NCBI RefSeq assembly: GCF_025642975.1
Contig: NZ_JANZKJ010000013.1
Span: 62,001 to 126,000 of the forward strand
DNA: 64,000 nt
Origin: Pseudomonas sp. RIT-PI-S
GTDB lineage: Bacteria > Pseudomonadota > Gammaproteobacteria > Pseudomonadales > Pseudomonadaceae
Direction of reading: 5' to 3'
The first letter of the stretch is position 1. The number at the start of each line of letters is the position of its first letter. The notes under the pieces are model-generated. The model did not search any database. It was not told where the DNA came from and was given only the letters and a program-made list of their open reading frames with translations. Both the position numbers and the translations under genes were made by a program. This document shows, one piece after another, positions 6,310-13,946 of this stretch.

Positions 6310-7049
6310 AGCTTCGCTCCTGGGACTTTCTCGGCCAGCACGGCCAGGCCGCGGGGCGTGATCAAGAGGTCAAATGCCGCATGCTCGGCACCGGTCTCGA
6401 GGTCGGGCTTTAAGGCGGTCACCTTGTGAATGATCCAGCCGGCGTGGATGCGGGGCTGATAGCCGATCCAACGCTTGGAGCCTTTGCGGCGGAAGATCCA
6501 CCGGTATTCCTGCAGCCACGCAAACAGCGAACTGGGGGCCAGCTGCAGCTGCTTGGCCGCGTCGGTAATGCAAATGGCGCCTTGTGCGCCGGCGAGGCGT
6601 TTGATTGCCGCGACCTTCGGCGCTTGCTGGGCAATCTGCTGTTGCAGCAGCAAGTTGCGCTCCACCTGCTCGGCAGCCAGGCGAAGGGCCTCGGCGTAGT
6701 TCGAAGGGATTTGCAGCACACCAGCCTGCCAGGCTTCGAGGTCTTGCCAGTGATCAATGATCTTGGCGCGGAGCTCCACGCTGTAGCCAGACACCACCAC
6801 CATCGTGTCGCGGTAGTTCAGCAGAAATTCCGGATAGGTCTGGCCGTTCTGGGCGTGGGTATAGGGGGCCTCGTTAGGGGAAACAATCCCCCTTTTGATC
6901 AATGCCCGAATGGTTTTCAGTACATTTTCGTGCGAGCTGCCGGTGAGTTGGGCAATCTCTCGAGAAGACATCGTGCGCGCCACGTTTTCATGGCTCGCCT
7001 TTCGTGGCACGGGCGCCCTGCCCTGCACATCATGCTTTGGCGGCGGCAT
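6306..7049 (-). CDS. phage antirepressor with Rha and KilA-C domains
   Basis: 247 residues from ATG 7049 (GAGG 8 bases upstream). Residues about 27-95 match the Rha/pRha type (SREIAQLTGSSHENVLKTIRAL.. YPEFLLNYRDTMVVVSGYSVELRAKIIDHW). The C-terminal half (APKVAAIKRLAGAQGAICITDAAKQL.. SSLFAWLQEYRWIFRR.. KRWIGYQPRIHAGW) is a KilA-C/ANT domain, with a heptad-like helix between. Such proteins act as antirepressors or regulators early in infection. It leads the minus-strand early operon and overlaps the O-like gene by 4 bases. Confidence 0.85.
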   Translation of the reverse strand: MPPPKHDVQGRAPVPRKASHENVARTMSSREIAQLTGSSHENVLKTIRALIKRGIVSPNEAPYTHAQNGQTYPEFLLNYRDTMVVVSGYSVELRAKIIDHWQDLEAWQAGVLQIPSNYAEALRLAAEQVERNLLLQQQIAQQAPKVAAIKRLAGAQGAICITDAAKQLQLAPSSLFAWLQEYRWIFRRKGSKRWIGYQPRIHAGWIIHKVTALKPDLETGAEHAAFDLLITPRGLAVLAEKVPGAKL

Positions 7050-7186
7050 AATCGAACCTCATCGCTGTGTTGTGAAGAAGCTGGGGCGTCATCCCGGGTT
7101 TTCATGCCCGCTGTCCGGGCGCTGGATAAATCAACGAATAAACCGCGCGGCTGCTGGCGCAACGCTGGCGGTCCACCCTTTTTCAT
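6917..7186 (-). CDS. possible Ash/Icd-like small protein overlapping the antirepressor start
   Basis: An 89-residue frame starts at ATG 7186, overlapping the end of the Cro-like gene, and runs out of frame into the antirepressor gene. Its middle, CRRQSMMCRAGRP, resembles the RYQSMVxKAGRP core of phage Ash and host-cell-division-inhibitor Icd-like proteins. The first 46 codons cover an otherwise empty 133-base gap. There is no convincing ribosome-binding site and the arginine-rich tail may be an artefact of the other frame, so it could be a remnant. Confidence 0.3.
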   Translation of the reverse strand: MKKGGPPALRQQPRGLFVDLSSARTAGMKTRDDAPASSQHSDEVRLCRRQSMMCRAGRPCHERRAMKTWRARCLLERLPNSPAARTKMY

Positions 7187-7410
7187 GGCCCCGCTGCCGA
7201 GTCCCTCCGCAGGCGCTTCCCGGAGGCGAGCAGCTCACCGTGGAGGTCGTCGATGGCCTTACCCACGCTGTAGCTGGGGTTTGTGAGCTGTCCTTGCCTG
7301 ATACGAAAGACGGTCGAGGCGTCGCATTTAGCGTGCCCGGCAACGGCCTCGTAGATCAGGCTTGAGCCGAGAAGGTCATCCAATTTCCTGGACAAATCAG
7401 TGGTTGCCAC
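7183..7410 (-). CDS. Cro-like phage repressor
   Basis: 75 residues from GTG 7410, chosen because AAGGA lies 8 bases upstream; a longer frame to 7488 would run back across the operators. The segment AGHAKCDASTVFRIRQGQLTN.. is a helix-turn-helix of the XRE type. It is transcribed away from the repressor gene across a shared operator region, the usual cro arrangement, and precedes the antirepressor gene. It should turn down early and repressor promoters during lytic growth. Confidence 0.7.
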   Translation of the reverse strand: MATTDLSRKLDDLLGSSLIYEAVAGHAKCDASTVFRIRQGQLTNPSYSVGKAIDDLHGELLASGKRLRRDSAAGP

Positions 7411-7430
7411 GGGCCGTTCCTTATAGATTA

Positions 7431-7516
7431 TGCACATTCTCTTGCACTGGTGCATAGCTGTCAATGCATCTGCTCTTGAGATATGCACTTAGGATGGACA
7501 CCATTGCACTCATGCA
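7431..7516. promoter_or_regulatory. operator region between cro-like gene and repressor (OR-like)
   Basis: Two near-palindromic 12-mers, TGCACTGGTGCA (7443-7454) and TGCACTCATGCA (7505-7516), plus TGCAC/TGCAT half-sites near 7431, 7465 and 7484 fill the space between the divergent genes. Closely matching 12-mers recur near 8,800. These are the likely binding sites of the repressor and Cro-like protein. The region is clearly richer in A and T than its surroundings, fitting divergent promoters. Confidence 0.72.
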
Positions 7517-8351
7517 TAAATCTATAGATAAAGTCCTTGCACAGCTGATGACGGCGAGCGATGTCTCTCAGGCCGACCTGGCCCGGAAGACCGGCGTGGG
7601 TCAATCAACTATTTCCCGCATTCTCAAACCTTCAGCCCCAAAGGGCATCAAGGAGCCGACGGATAAGCAGGTGCGCCCCTTAGCTGATTTCTTTGGAGTC
7701 AGCACGGACCAGCTGCGCGGCCATCAGCCCCTCCCTGGCGGCGGCCGAACGGATTTCGATCGCACATCCACGTCCACCCTGGATCTGGTGAGCAAGATGC
7801 TTTCCAAGCATGGAAAAGGCTTGGCCCCCGAGGCCAAGGCGCGGATTGCAGCAGTGGCGAAAGAAACGGCAGAAGCCAGGATCAGTGATGCCCTGTCAGG
7901 GGATTACCTGCGGGCACCTGAGCCGGGGGACGAGATCAGCATTGCGCTTTACGATATCCGCGCCGCGATGGGCGGTGGACAGGTTCCCCCTGACTACCCG
8001 GAAGTGTTGCACGACGTGAAGGTCAGTCAGCAGCATCTACGCGATTTAGGCGTGCAATACAGCGATTTCAATCACCTGAAAATCGTGCATGGGTGGGGCT
8101 CATCCATGGAGCCCACTATCAGGCACCGGGATCCGCTCATTGTAGACGTGAGCATTCGCGAATTTGTCGGCGACGGGGTCTACCTGCTGGCTTGGGATGA
8201 CATGCTTTACGTCAAGCGCGTGCAAGCAGTTGATCCGGAGCGGCTGGAGATGATTTCGGATAATCCACGGCACAAAGACCGAGTAGTGCTCCGAGAAGAC
8301 ATTTACATCATGGCTAAAGTATTAATGGTCTGGAACGCCAACCTGCTGTAG
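7494..8351 (+). CDS. CI/LexA-type phage repressor with S24 self-cleavage domain
   Basis: 285 residues from ATG 7494. Residues 24-44 (VSQADLARKTGVGQSTISRIL) form the DNA-binding helix-turn-helix. The C-terminal S24 domain has the catalytic Ser204 in GSSMEPTIR and Lys241 in YVKRVQ; the RAAMGGG stretch near residues 156-162 is a plausible cleavage region. Damage-activated RecA would promote self-cleavage and induction. The start is uncertain: none of ATG 7464 (upstream of the frame), 7494 or 7512 has a good ribosome-binding site, and 7512 would put an operator over the start codon, suggesting leaderless translation and autoregulation. Confidence 0.88.
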   Translation: MDTIALMHKSIDKVLAQLMTASDVSQADLARKTGVGQSTISRILKPSAPKGIKEPTDKQVRPLADFFGVSTDQLRGHQPLPGGGRTDFDRTSTSTLDLVSKMLSKHGKGLAPEAKARIAAVAKETAEARISDALSGDYLRAPEPGDEISIALYDIRAAMGGGQVPPDYPEVLHDVKVSQQHLRDLGVQYSDFNHLKIVHGWGSSMEPTIRHRDPLIVDVSIREFVGDGVYLLAWDDMLYVKRVQAVDPERLEMISDNPRHKDRVVLREDIYIMAKVLMVWNANLL

Positions 8352-8370
8352 GCGGCCTGTACAGGCCGCC
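8351..8370. terminator. palindrome between convergent repressor and DUF1654 genes
   Basis: GGCGGCCTGTACAGGCCGCC is a perfect 20-base palindrome overlapping the repressor stop region. It lies where the two converging transcripts meet and could end or separate them, although no T-run follows. Confidence 0.45.
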
Positions 8371-8407
8371 ATCTGCCGCTGATCGGCGGGCCGGAAAGTC
8401 TAAGCGT

Positions 8408-8710
8408 TCAGGCCCTGGCCTTCTCCATTCGAATCAGCGGCTCGTGTTCCACGTTCGGGTTCACCTGGGCTGCAGTCGGCCCCCACTCAACGGTGATAGT
8501 GCCGTCGTCGTTTCGAATAAGAACTAATTCGTTAATTTCCGCGAGAGTTTCAACCATTCCAAGCCAGGCATTTTCCGGGTCAGTATCCAGCCTGTGGATA
8601 GTGGCGCGACGGTCAATCTGCGCTTTTGGGGCATTGATTATATTGGAAACTCTGATCGCTAGGCGCTGAGCTGGGCAAACGGGTGCTGTTTCGGGGGGCT
8701 TCTCTGACAT
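8408..8710 (-). CDS. DUF1654-family protein under a LexA box
   Basis: 100 residues from ATG 8710, where AAGGAG lies 7 bases upstream; the frame could extend to 8755 but that would cover the LexA box. The core AQRLAIRVSNIINAPKAQ.. ATIHRLDTDPENAWLGMVETLAEINELVLIRNDDGTITVEW matches DUF1654, a family I know mainly from Pseudomonas and its phages, with no established function. The LexA box 20 bases upstream means it should be made during the SOS response. It faces the repressor gene, so it could connect DNA damage to prophage induction; that role is inference. Confidence 0.75.
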   Translation of the reverse strand: MSEKPPETAPVCPAQRLAIRVSNIINAPKAQIDRRATIHRLDTDPENAWLGMVETLAEINELVLIRNDDGTITVEWGPTAAQVNPNVEHEPLIRMEKARA

Positions 8711-8730
8711 CGTGCGCTCCTTGACGCTTA

Positions 8731-8750
8731 TACTGTACGCATAAACAGTA
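8731..8750 (-). promoter_or_regulatory. LexA (SOS) box
   Basis: TACTGTACGCATAAACAGTA contains CTGT-N8-ACAG with symmetrical TA flanks, very close to the proteobacterial LexA consensus. It lies 21 to 40 bases upstream of the DUF1654 start codon, where it would cover the promoter. Confidence 0.85.
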
Positions 8751-8797
8751 TCCAAATTTTTCCTGTTTCACACAAGGGACTGCTCAGCAAAAAACAA

Positions 8798-8834
8798 TGC
8801 ACAGGTGCACTAACGCCAAAATTGCGCTGGTGCA
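8798..8834. promoter_or_regulatory. second operator cluster (OL-like)
   Basis: TGCACAGGTGCA (8798-8809) and TGCGCTGGTGCA (8823-8834) match the two 12-mers between the repressor and Cro-like gene, 1.3 kb away. A further TGTGCATTGCATGC lies at 8853-8866. Two operator clusters flanking the repressor mirror OR and OL of lambda and would allow looping. Confidence 0.7.
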
Positions 8835-8862
8835 TATTCTGTTCACTGCCTCTGTGCATTGC

Positions 8863-9155
8863 ATGCCCGCGGAGCGCTTTCATAACGACCGGATTGCCTC
8901 CGCCAGCGGCTGCAGAGCGCACAGGCCCGAAGCCTGCCCCATAACAGGAAGCACCTAGTCGCTGCTCCAAGGAGAGCGCCCGAACCGGAACCCGACGCCG
9001 CGACAAACCGCAAGGGCAGACGCCAGGCCAGCCTCACGGCTGGTTTTGGCCACCCGCACCTGGCATCTGGTCAATACCTTCAGGCGATCGAGGAGCTCGA
9101 GCAAGCCCAGGCGCGCATCGCTGCCGCTCTCGCGCTGCTGCGCGCTGAGTCTTGA
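8863..9155 (+). pseudogene. frameshifted remnant of a small phage gene
   Basis: Just after the second operator cluster an ATG (8863) opens a 31-codon frame ending at TAG 8956. An overlapping frame (8886-9155) carries coding-like sequence ending QYLQAIEELEQAQARIAAALALLRAES, a clear amphipathic coiled-coil. One shift would join them. No family is recognised. It would be the first gene transcribed away from the repressor at this end. From 9156 to 9393 I see only further short coding traces (for example EEQGLAILAKVAG) and the mutS leader. Confidence 0.3.
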
Positions 9156-9393
9156 ATCGCCTCCCCGTCTGAAGAGCAGGGGCTGGCCATCCTGGCCAAA
9201 GTTGCTGGCTGACACGGATAGGCAGGGCAACGACGCGCAGAAAAAACAGGGCGCTCATTGGCGCGAGATGACCGGACGCTACCTCCGCCATCGTGAAGCC
9301 GGCGTGGCAGAGCCGCCTGCGATGCCGAAAAAATCTCTGTAGTATTAGACAATTCGCCTTTGTCAAAAAGACAGCCCAGAGCCAACCCCCCGC

Positions 9394-11961
9394 ATGACCG
9401 ACCTTTCAAGCCACACCCCGATGATGCAGCAGTATTGGAAGCTGAAGAACCAGCATCCCGACCAGCTTATGTTCTATCGCATGGGCGATTTCTACGAAAT
9501 CTTCTACGAAGACGCAAAAAAAGCGGCGAAGCTGCTGGATATTACGCTTACCGCCCGTGGCCAGTCGGCGGGCCAGTCCATCCCCATGTGCGGCATCCCT
9601 TACCATGCTGCGGAAGGCTACCTGGCCAAGCTTGTGAAGCTTGGTGAATCGGTGGTGATCTGCGAGCAGATCGGCGACCCCGCTACCAGCAAAGGGCCTG
9701 TCGAGCGGCAAGTGGTACGTATCATCACGCCTGGAACGGTCAGCGACGAAGCCTTGCTCGATGAACGCAGGGACAACCTGATTGCTGCATTGCTAGGCGA
9801 CGAGCGCCTGTTCGGCCTGGCAGTGCTGGACATCACCAGCGGGCAGTTCATCGTCCAGGAGGTTAAGGGCTGGGAGCACCTGCTGGCGGAGCTTGAGCGC
9901 ATCAACCCTGTGGAGTTGCTGATTCCGGACGACTGGCCGCAGGGCTTGCCCGCGGAAAAAAGGCGCGGTTCACGCCGCCGCGCACCCTGGGAGTTCGAGC
10001 GCGACACGGCGAAAAAGCTACTGTGCCAACAATTCGGAACGCAAGATCTCAAAGGCTTTGGCTGTGAACAACTGACCCTCGCCATTGGCGCTGCCGGCTG
10101 TTTGCTGGCCTACGCCCGGGAAACCCAGCGCACCGCCTTGCCTCACCTGCGCAGCCTTCGCCACGAGCGGCTGGACGATACCGTGGTGCTAGACGCCGCG
10201 ACGCGGCGCAACCTCGAGCTGGACGTTAACCTCAGCGGTGGTCGCGACAATACCTTGCAGTCAGTGCTGGACCGTTGTCAGACCTCCATGGGTAGCCGCC
10301 TGCTTACCCGGTGGCTCAACCGCCCGCTGCGTGACCTGAAGACTCTCACTGCCCGCCAGCATTCGATTCGCTGCATGCTCGAGGGGTATCGCTTCGAGGG
10401 CCTGCAACCACAGCTCAAGAACATCGGGGACCTGGAGCGGATCCTGGCCCGCATCGGCCTGCGCAATGCTCGGCCGCGAGACCTGGCCCGGCTACGAGAT
10501 GCGCTAGCGGCCCTGCCTGAGTTGCAGAACCACTTGGCTGATCTCGAGGCGCCTCACCTCGCACAGCTAGCCGCCATCACTGGCACCTACCCGGAACTGG
10601 CGGCACTGCTGGCTCGGGCCGTTATCGATAACCCACCAGCGGTCATTCGCGACGGCGGCGTACTCAAAACAGGCTATGACGCCGAGCTGGACGAGTTGCT
10701 GGCACTGAGCGAGAACGCCGGCCAATTCCTGATCGACCTCGAAGCCCGTGAAAAAGCGCGCACTGGGCTTGCGAACCTGAAAGTCGGCTATAACCGCGTC
10801 CATGGGTACTTCATCGAGTTGCCCAGCAAGCAAGCCGAGCAAGCCCCGGCAGACTATATCCGCCGGCAAACCCTTAAAGGCGCGGAGCGGTTCATCACTC
10901 CGGAGCTGAAGGCTTTCGAAGATAAGGCGTTATCGGCAAAAACCCGCGCGCTGGCCCGGGAAAAAATGCTCTACGAGGCCCTGCTGGAAACCCTGATCGG
11001 CCACCTGGCGCCGCTCCAGGATACCGCTGCCGCGCTCGCAGAGCTCGATGTATTGAGCAACCTCGCGGAGCGCGCCCTGACGCTGGACCTAAACTGCCCG
11101 GCGTTCACCGACGAGCCTTGTATCCGCATCGAGCAGGGCCGCCATCCGGTGGTCGAGCAGGTGCTCACAACGCCGTTCGTGGCCAACGACCTGAGCCTCA
11201 ACACCCAAACCCGGATGCTCGTAATCACCGGCCCAAACATGGGTGGTAAGTCTACTTACATGCGCCAGACCGCCTTGATCGTGCTGCTCGCACACATAGG
11301 CGCCTTCGTTCCCGCGGCCCGCTGTGAGTTGTCACTGGTGGACCGCATCTTCACCCGCATCGGCTCGAGCGACGACCTGGCCGGAGGGCGCTCGACCTTT
11401 ATGGTGGAAATGAGCGAAACGGCCAATATTCTCCACAACGCCACTGATGCGAGCCTGGTGCTGATGGATGAAGTAGGCCGGGGTACCAGCACCTTCGATG
11501 GGCTCTCACTGGCCTGGGCCGCTGCGGAACGCCTGGCGCAGCTCAAGGCGTTCACCCTGTTTGCTACTCATTACTTTGAGTTGACCGTGCTGCCAGAAAG
11601 CGAACCGGTGGTCGCGAACGTTCACCTCAACGCCACTGAGCACAACGAGCGAATTGTATTTCTGCACCATGTATTGCCCGGGCCCGCTAGCCAAAGCTAC
11701 GGATTAGCCGTGGCCCAGCTCGCCGGAGTACCGGCCCCAGTCATTCAGCGCGCCCGCGAGCACCTGGGCAGGCTTGAAACCTCCAGCCTGCCCAAGGAGC
11801 AAGCAGGAACCAGGCAGGGCAAAGCGCAGATACCGCACCAAAGCGACTTGTTCGCCCAGTTGCCGCACCCAGTCCTCGATGATCTCGCCAAGGCAGATCT
11901 CGATAACATGACACCACGCGCGGCACTTGAACTGCTCTATACACTGAAGAACCGGGTCTAA
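9394..11961 (+). CDS. mutS: DNA mismatch repair ATPase MutS
   Basis: 855 residues, full length for the family. The mismatch-recognition FxE is in MGDFYEIFYED near residues 30-38. The ATPase has Walker A TGPNMGGKSTYMRQ (about 611-624), Walker B VLMDEVGRGTSTFDG, and the ATHYFELT switch. MutS binds mismatches and small loops and recruits MutL. The N-terminus TDLSSHTPMMQQYWKLK is as in other pseudomonads. There is no obvious ribosome-binding site before ATG 9394 (CCCCCCGC). Its upstream region has been replaced by prophage DNA, so its native promoter may be altered. Confidence 0.97.
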   Translation: MTDLSSHTPMMQQYWKLKNQHPDQLMFYRMGDFYEIFYEDAKKAAKLLDITLTARGQSAGQSIPMCGIPYHAAEGYLAKLVKLGESVVICEQIGDPATSKGPVERQVVRIITPGTVSDEALLDERRDNLIAALLGDERLFGLAVLDITSGQFIVQEVKGWEHLLAELERINPVELLIPDDWPQGLPAEKRRGSRRRAPWEFERDTAKKLLCQQFGTQDLKGFGCEQLTLAIGAAGCLLAYARETQRTALPHLRSLRHERLDDTVVLDAATRRNLELDVNLSGGRDNTLQSVLDRCQTSMGSRLLTRWLNRPLRDLKTLTARQHSIRCMLEGYRFEGLQPQLKNIGDLERILARIGLRNARPRDLARLRDALAALPELQNHLADLEAPHLAQLAAITGTYPELAALLARAVIDNPPAVIRDGGVLKTGYDAELDELLALSENAGQFLIDLEAREKARTGLANLKVGYNRVHGYFIELPSKQAEQAPADYIRRQTLKGAERFITPELKAFEDKALSAKTRALAREKMLYEALLETLIGHLAPLQDTAAALAELDVLSNLAERALTLDLNCPAFTDEPCIRIEQGRHPVVEQVLTTPFVANDLSLNTQTRMLVITGPNMGGKSTYMRQTALIVLLAHIGAFVPAARCELSLVDRIFTRIGSSDDLAGGRSTFMVEMSETANILHNATDASLVLMDEVGRGTSTFDGLSLAWAAAERLAQLKAFTLFATHYFELTVLPESEPVVANVHLNATEHNERIVFLHHVLPGPASQSYGLAVAQLAGVPAPVIQRAREHLGRLETSSLPKEQAGTRQGKAQIPHQSDLFAQLPHPVLDDLAKADLDNMTPRAALELLYTLKNRV

Positions 11962-12133
11962 CGCCCATGGGCGCAAGCTGATAGAATCCCGCGCGGTTCG
12001 GCGTACCACCACGCGCGCCGCCGGGCTGGCCACCGCCAAAGGCCGCTATTATCAGTCTGGCGCAGGCCAGCGCCCGAATCTGCCGGGCCCAAGCCGTGGG
12101 GCCCGCGACAGCCGCCTGAGGAGAGAATTAGAA

Positions 12134-12457
12134 ATGACCTTCGTCGTCACCGACAACTGCATCAAGTGCAAGTACACCGACTGCGTAGAAGTGTGTCCGG
12201 TGGACTGCTTTTACGAAGGCCCGAATTTCCTGGTAATCCACCCGGACGAATGTATCGACTGCGCGCTATGCGAACCAGAGTGCCCCGCGCAGGCGATCTT
12301 CTCTGAAGACGAGGTGCCGGAAGACATGCAGGAATTCATCGTATTGAACGCCGAACTGGCTGAGGTGTGGCCGAACATCACCGAGCGCAAGGATGCTCTC
12401 GCAGAAGCGGCAGCCTTCGACGGCATCAAGGGCAAGATAAAAGACCTGGAACGCTGA
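12134..12457 (+). CDS. fdxA: 7Fe ferredoxin FdxA
   Basis: 107 residues starting after GAGGAGAG. The cysteine pattern CIKCKYTDCVEVCPVDCF and CIDCALCEPECP gives one [3Fe-4S] and one [4Fe-4S] cluster, as in Azotobacter ferredoxin I; the C-terminal acidic helix is the usual extension of this type. It is a small cytoplasmic electron carrier; its electron partners in Pseudomonas are not fixed by sequence. It stands alone between mutS and rsmZ, the normal order in the genus. The 170 bases between mutS and fdxA hold no other gene. Confidence 0.95.
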   Translation: MTFVVTDNCIKCKYTDCVEVCPVDCFYEGPNFLVIHPDECIDCALCEPECPAQAIFSEDEVPEDMQEFIVLNAELAEVWPNITERKDALAEAAAFDGIKGKIKDLER

Positions 12458-12520
12458 GCCGCAGAGCTCCTGCCTTTTTTGATCTGCTTCGAAGCGACAA
12501 ATAGCAGTAAAGCGGGCATG

Positions 12521-12647
12521 AAAAAGGGGGGTATAAACCCCCCGTATTGTCTTCCTTGGTCCTTGTATTTCCGTGCCATCGTCCTGATGAATCGCTTCTT
12601 GCGATGTCCTGGCCGCCTTCCTGGTAGCCTGTGTCTGTCCCTCGACA
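12521..12647 (-). ncRNA. rsmZ: RsmZ regulatory small RNA
   Basis: The minus strand from 12647 reads TGTCGAGGGACAGACACAGG and carries seven GGA motifs, several in AGGA or loop contexts (CAGGAAG, CAGGACA, CAGGACG, AAGGACC, AAGGAAG). It ends in a GGGGGG / CCCCCC hairpin and five T. RsmZ sequesters RsmA/CsrA-type proteins and frees their target mRNAs. Position between fdxA and rpoS is where rsmZ lies in other pseudomonads. The 5' end is placed by resemblance to known RsmZ starts. Any translated frame over this stretch is a shadow. Confidence 0.9.
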
Positions 12648-12819
12648 CAGTTCCAATATCCGGTTTTTCGAAGCGGCCGGCAAGCCGCTGGGTTTTTTCA
12701 AAACAAATCACGAGCACCGTGCTTAGATTAAAAAACCTATAAATATCAATGTATTGAACAGATTCTTGGTCCGCCAGACAATTTTTTCACATTAATGGCG
12801 GCAGTTCACTTACGTTACG

Positions 12820-12837
12820 CGTAAGAGTTTTCCTACA
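12820..12837 (-). promoter_or_regulatory. GacA upstream activating site of rsmZ
   Basis: On the minus strand TGTAGGAAAACTCTTACG fits TGTAAG-N6-CTTACA with one mismatch in each arm. It lies about 173 bases upstream of the rsmZ start, the distance expected for the GacA-bound site. Activation by GacS/GacA is known for rsmZ in the genus. Confidence 0.75.
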
Positions 12838-12870
12838 CAGCTACGGGCATTGACACCGGGACGATCGTAC

Positions 12871-12903
12871 TAAAAAGCCCCGCGATCCGTAGACGGCGGG
12901 GCT
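12871..12903 (-). terminator. rpoS terminator
   Basis: Stem AGCCCCGC / GCGGGGCT followed by five T on the minus strand, about 40 bases after the rpoS stop. Confidence 0.85.
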
Positions 12904-12941
12904 CGGGTGGCCAGGAGAAGCCTTAGGGGTACAGAAACCGA

Positions 12942-13946
12942 TTATTGAAACAGCGATTCGCTGGACAGCCCATTGCGCTCGAGTATCTCGCGCAGGCGCT
13001 TGAGGCCTTCTACCTGGATCTGCCGTACCCGCTCACGCGTCAGGCCGATTTCAAGGCCTACATCTTCGAGGGTGCTGCTTTCATGCCCGCGCAGCCCAAA
13101 CCGACGCACCACGACCTCTCGCTGCTTGTCCGTCAGCTCTGATAGCCATTGATCGATGCTCTGTGACAGGTCGTCGTCCTGCAAGAGCTCACAGGGGTCC
13201 GTGGGCCGTTCGTCGGTGAGCGTATCTAGGAGCGTCTTGTCTGAGTCAGGGCCGAGTGACACATCAACTGACGATACTCGCTCGTTCAAGCCCAGCATGC
13301 GCTTGACTTCGCATACCGGTTTTTCGAGCAAGGCAGCGATTTCTTCTGGAGAGGGCTCATGGTCGAGCTTCTGGGTGAGCTCGCGAGCGGCACGCAGATA
13401 GACGTTGAGTTCCTTCACCACATGAATGGGCAAGCGAATCGTGCGGGTCTGGTTCATGATCGCCCGCTCGATGGTCTGGCGGATCCACCATGTGGCATAA
13501 GTGGAGAAGCGGAAGCCGCGCTCAGGGTCGAATTTCTCAACCGCGCGGATCAACCCCAGGTTGCCTTCTTCGATCAGGTCCAACAGCGACAAGCCGCGAT
13601 TGACATAGCGACGGGCGATCTTTACCACCAGGCGCAGGTTGCTTTCGATCATTCGCTTGCGCCCGGCTGGGTCGCCTTTTTGCGACAGCCGTGCGAAGTG
13701 GACTTCTTCTTCAGGGGATAGCAGTGGGGAAAAGCCGATTTCATTCAGATAGAGCTGGGTGGCATCAAGCGCACGGGTGTAATCGATATATTTGTGCTGC
13801 TTGAGCGAAGAAGACGACCTGGCCTTGGCGCGTGCGGTGGGCGGCGGCGTATCCTCGTCTACCGCGGAATCCAGGACGATGCCGGTTTCAACCAACAGCA
13901 CCTCATCGTCGATGTCAAACTCCGGCGCTTCTCTGTTAAGAGCCAT
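12942..13946 (-). CDS. rpoS: stationary-phase sigma factor RpoS (sigma-38)
   Basis: 334 residues, usual pseudomonad length. Region 1.2 (TQLYLNEIGFSPLLSPEEEVHFARL), region 2 (NLRLVVKIARRYVNRGLSLLDLIEEGNLGLIRAVEKFD.. FSTYATWWIRQTI), region 3 and region 4.2 (STLEDVGLEIGLTRERVRQIQVEGLKRLR) are all intact. It directs general stress and stationary-phase transcription. AAGGGAC precedes ATG 13946. Downstream on the same strand lies rsmZ, upstream nlpD; in related species the main rpoS promoter is inside nlpD. Confidence 0.98.
   Translation of the reverse strand: MALNREAPEFDIDDEVLLVETGIVLDSAVDEDTPPPTARAKARSSSSLKQHKYIDYTRALDATQLYLNEIGFSPLLSPEEEVHFARLSQKGDPAGRKRMIESNLRLVVKIARRYVNRGLSLLDLIEEGNLGLIRAVEKFDPERGFRFSTYATWWIRQTIERAIMNQTRTIRLPIHVVKELNVYLRAARELTQKLDHEPSPEEIAALLEKPVCEVKRMLGLNERVSSVDVSLGPDSDKTLLDTLTDERPTDPCELLQDDDLSQSIDQWLSELTDKQREVVVRRFGLRGHESSTLEDVGLEIGLTRERVRQIQVEGLKRLREILERNGLSSESLFQ

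Larger units (their letters stand above)
1..9350. mobile_element. lambdoid prophage or prophage remnant abutting mutS (one end only)
   Basis: The window opens inside a phage genome that reaches almost to mutS. Visible modules are repressor/Cro with shared operators, antirepressor, O-like and P-like replication genes with an internal origin, Com-like regulator, cargo genes and a holin-type cassette. Holin, replication and antirepressor genes run on the minus strand in the normal lambdoid order. No integrase, att repeat or structural gene is in view, and the right boundary is only estimated: recognisable phage signals stop near 8,860 and broken coding traces continue to about 9,340. The space beside mutS is known in pseudomonads as a site for prophages and phage-tail bacteriocins. 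Replication genes argue for a true prophage over a tailocin. Confidence 0.88.

Noticed and set aside
1..9350. R-type tailocin (phage-tail bacteriocin) cluster at the mutS locus
   Set aside because: Tailocins at this locus lack replication genes. An O/P pair with origin iterons and a Rha antirepressor point to a prophage, though the part left of the window is unseen.
12809..12825. CTTACGTTACGCGTAAG as the GacA site
   Set aside because: Its arms are in the wrong order (CTTAC..GTAAG, not GTAAG..CTTAC). The adjacent TGTAGG-N6-CTTACG fits the known pattern and distance.
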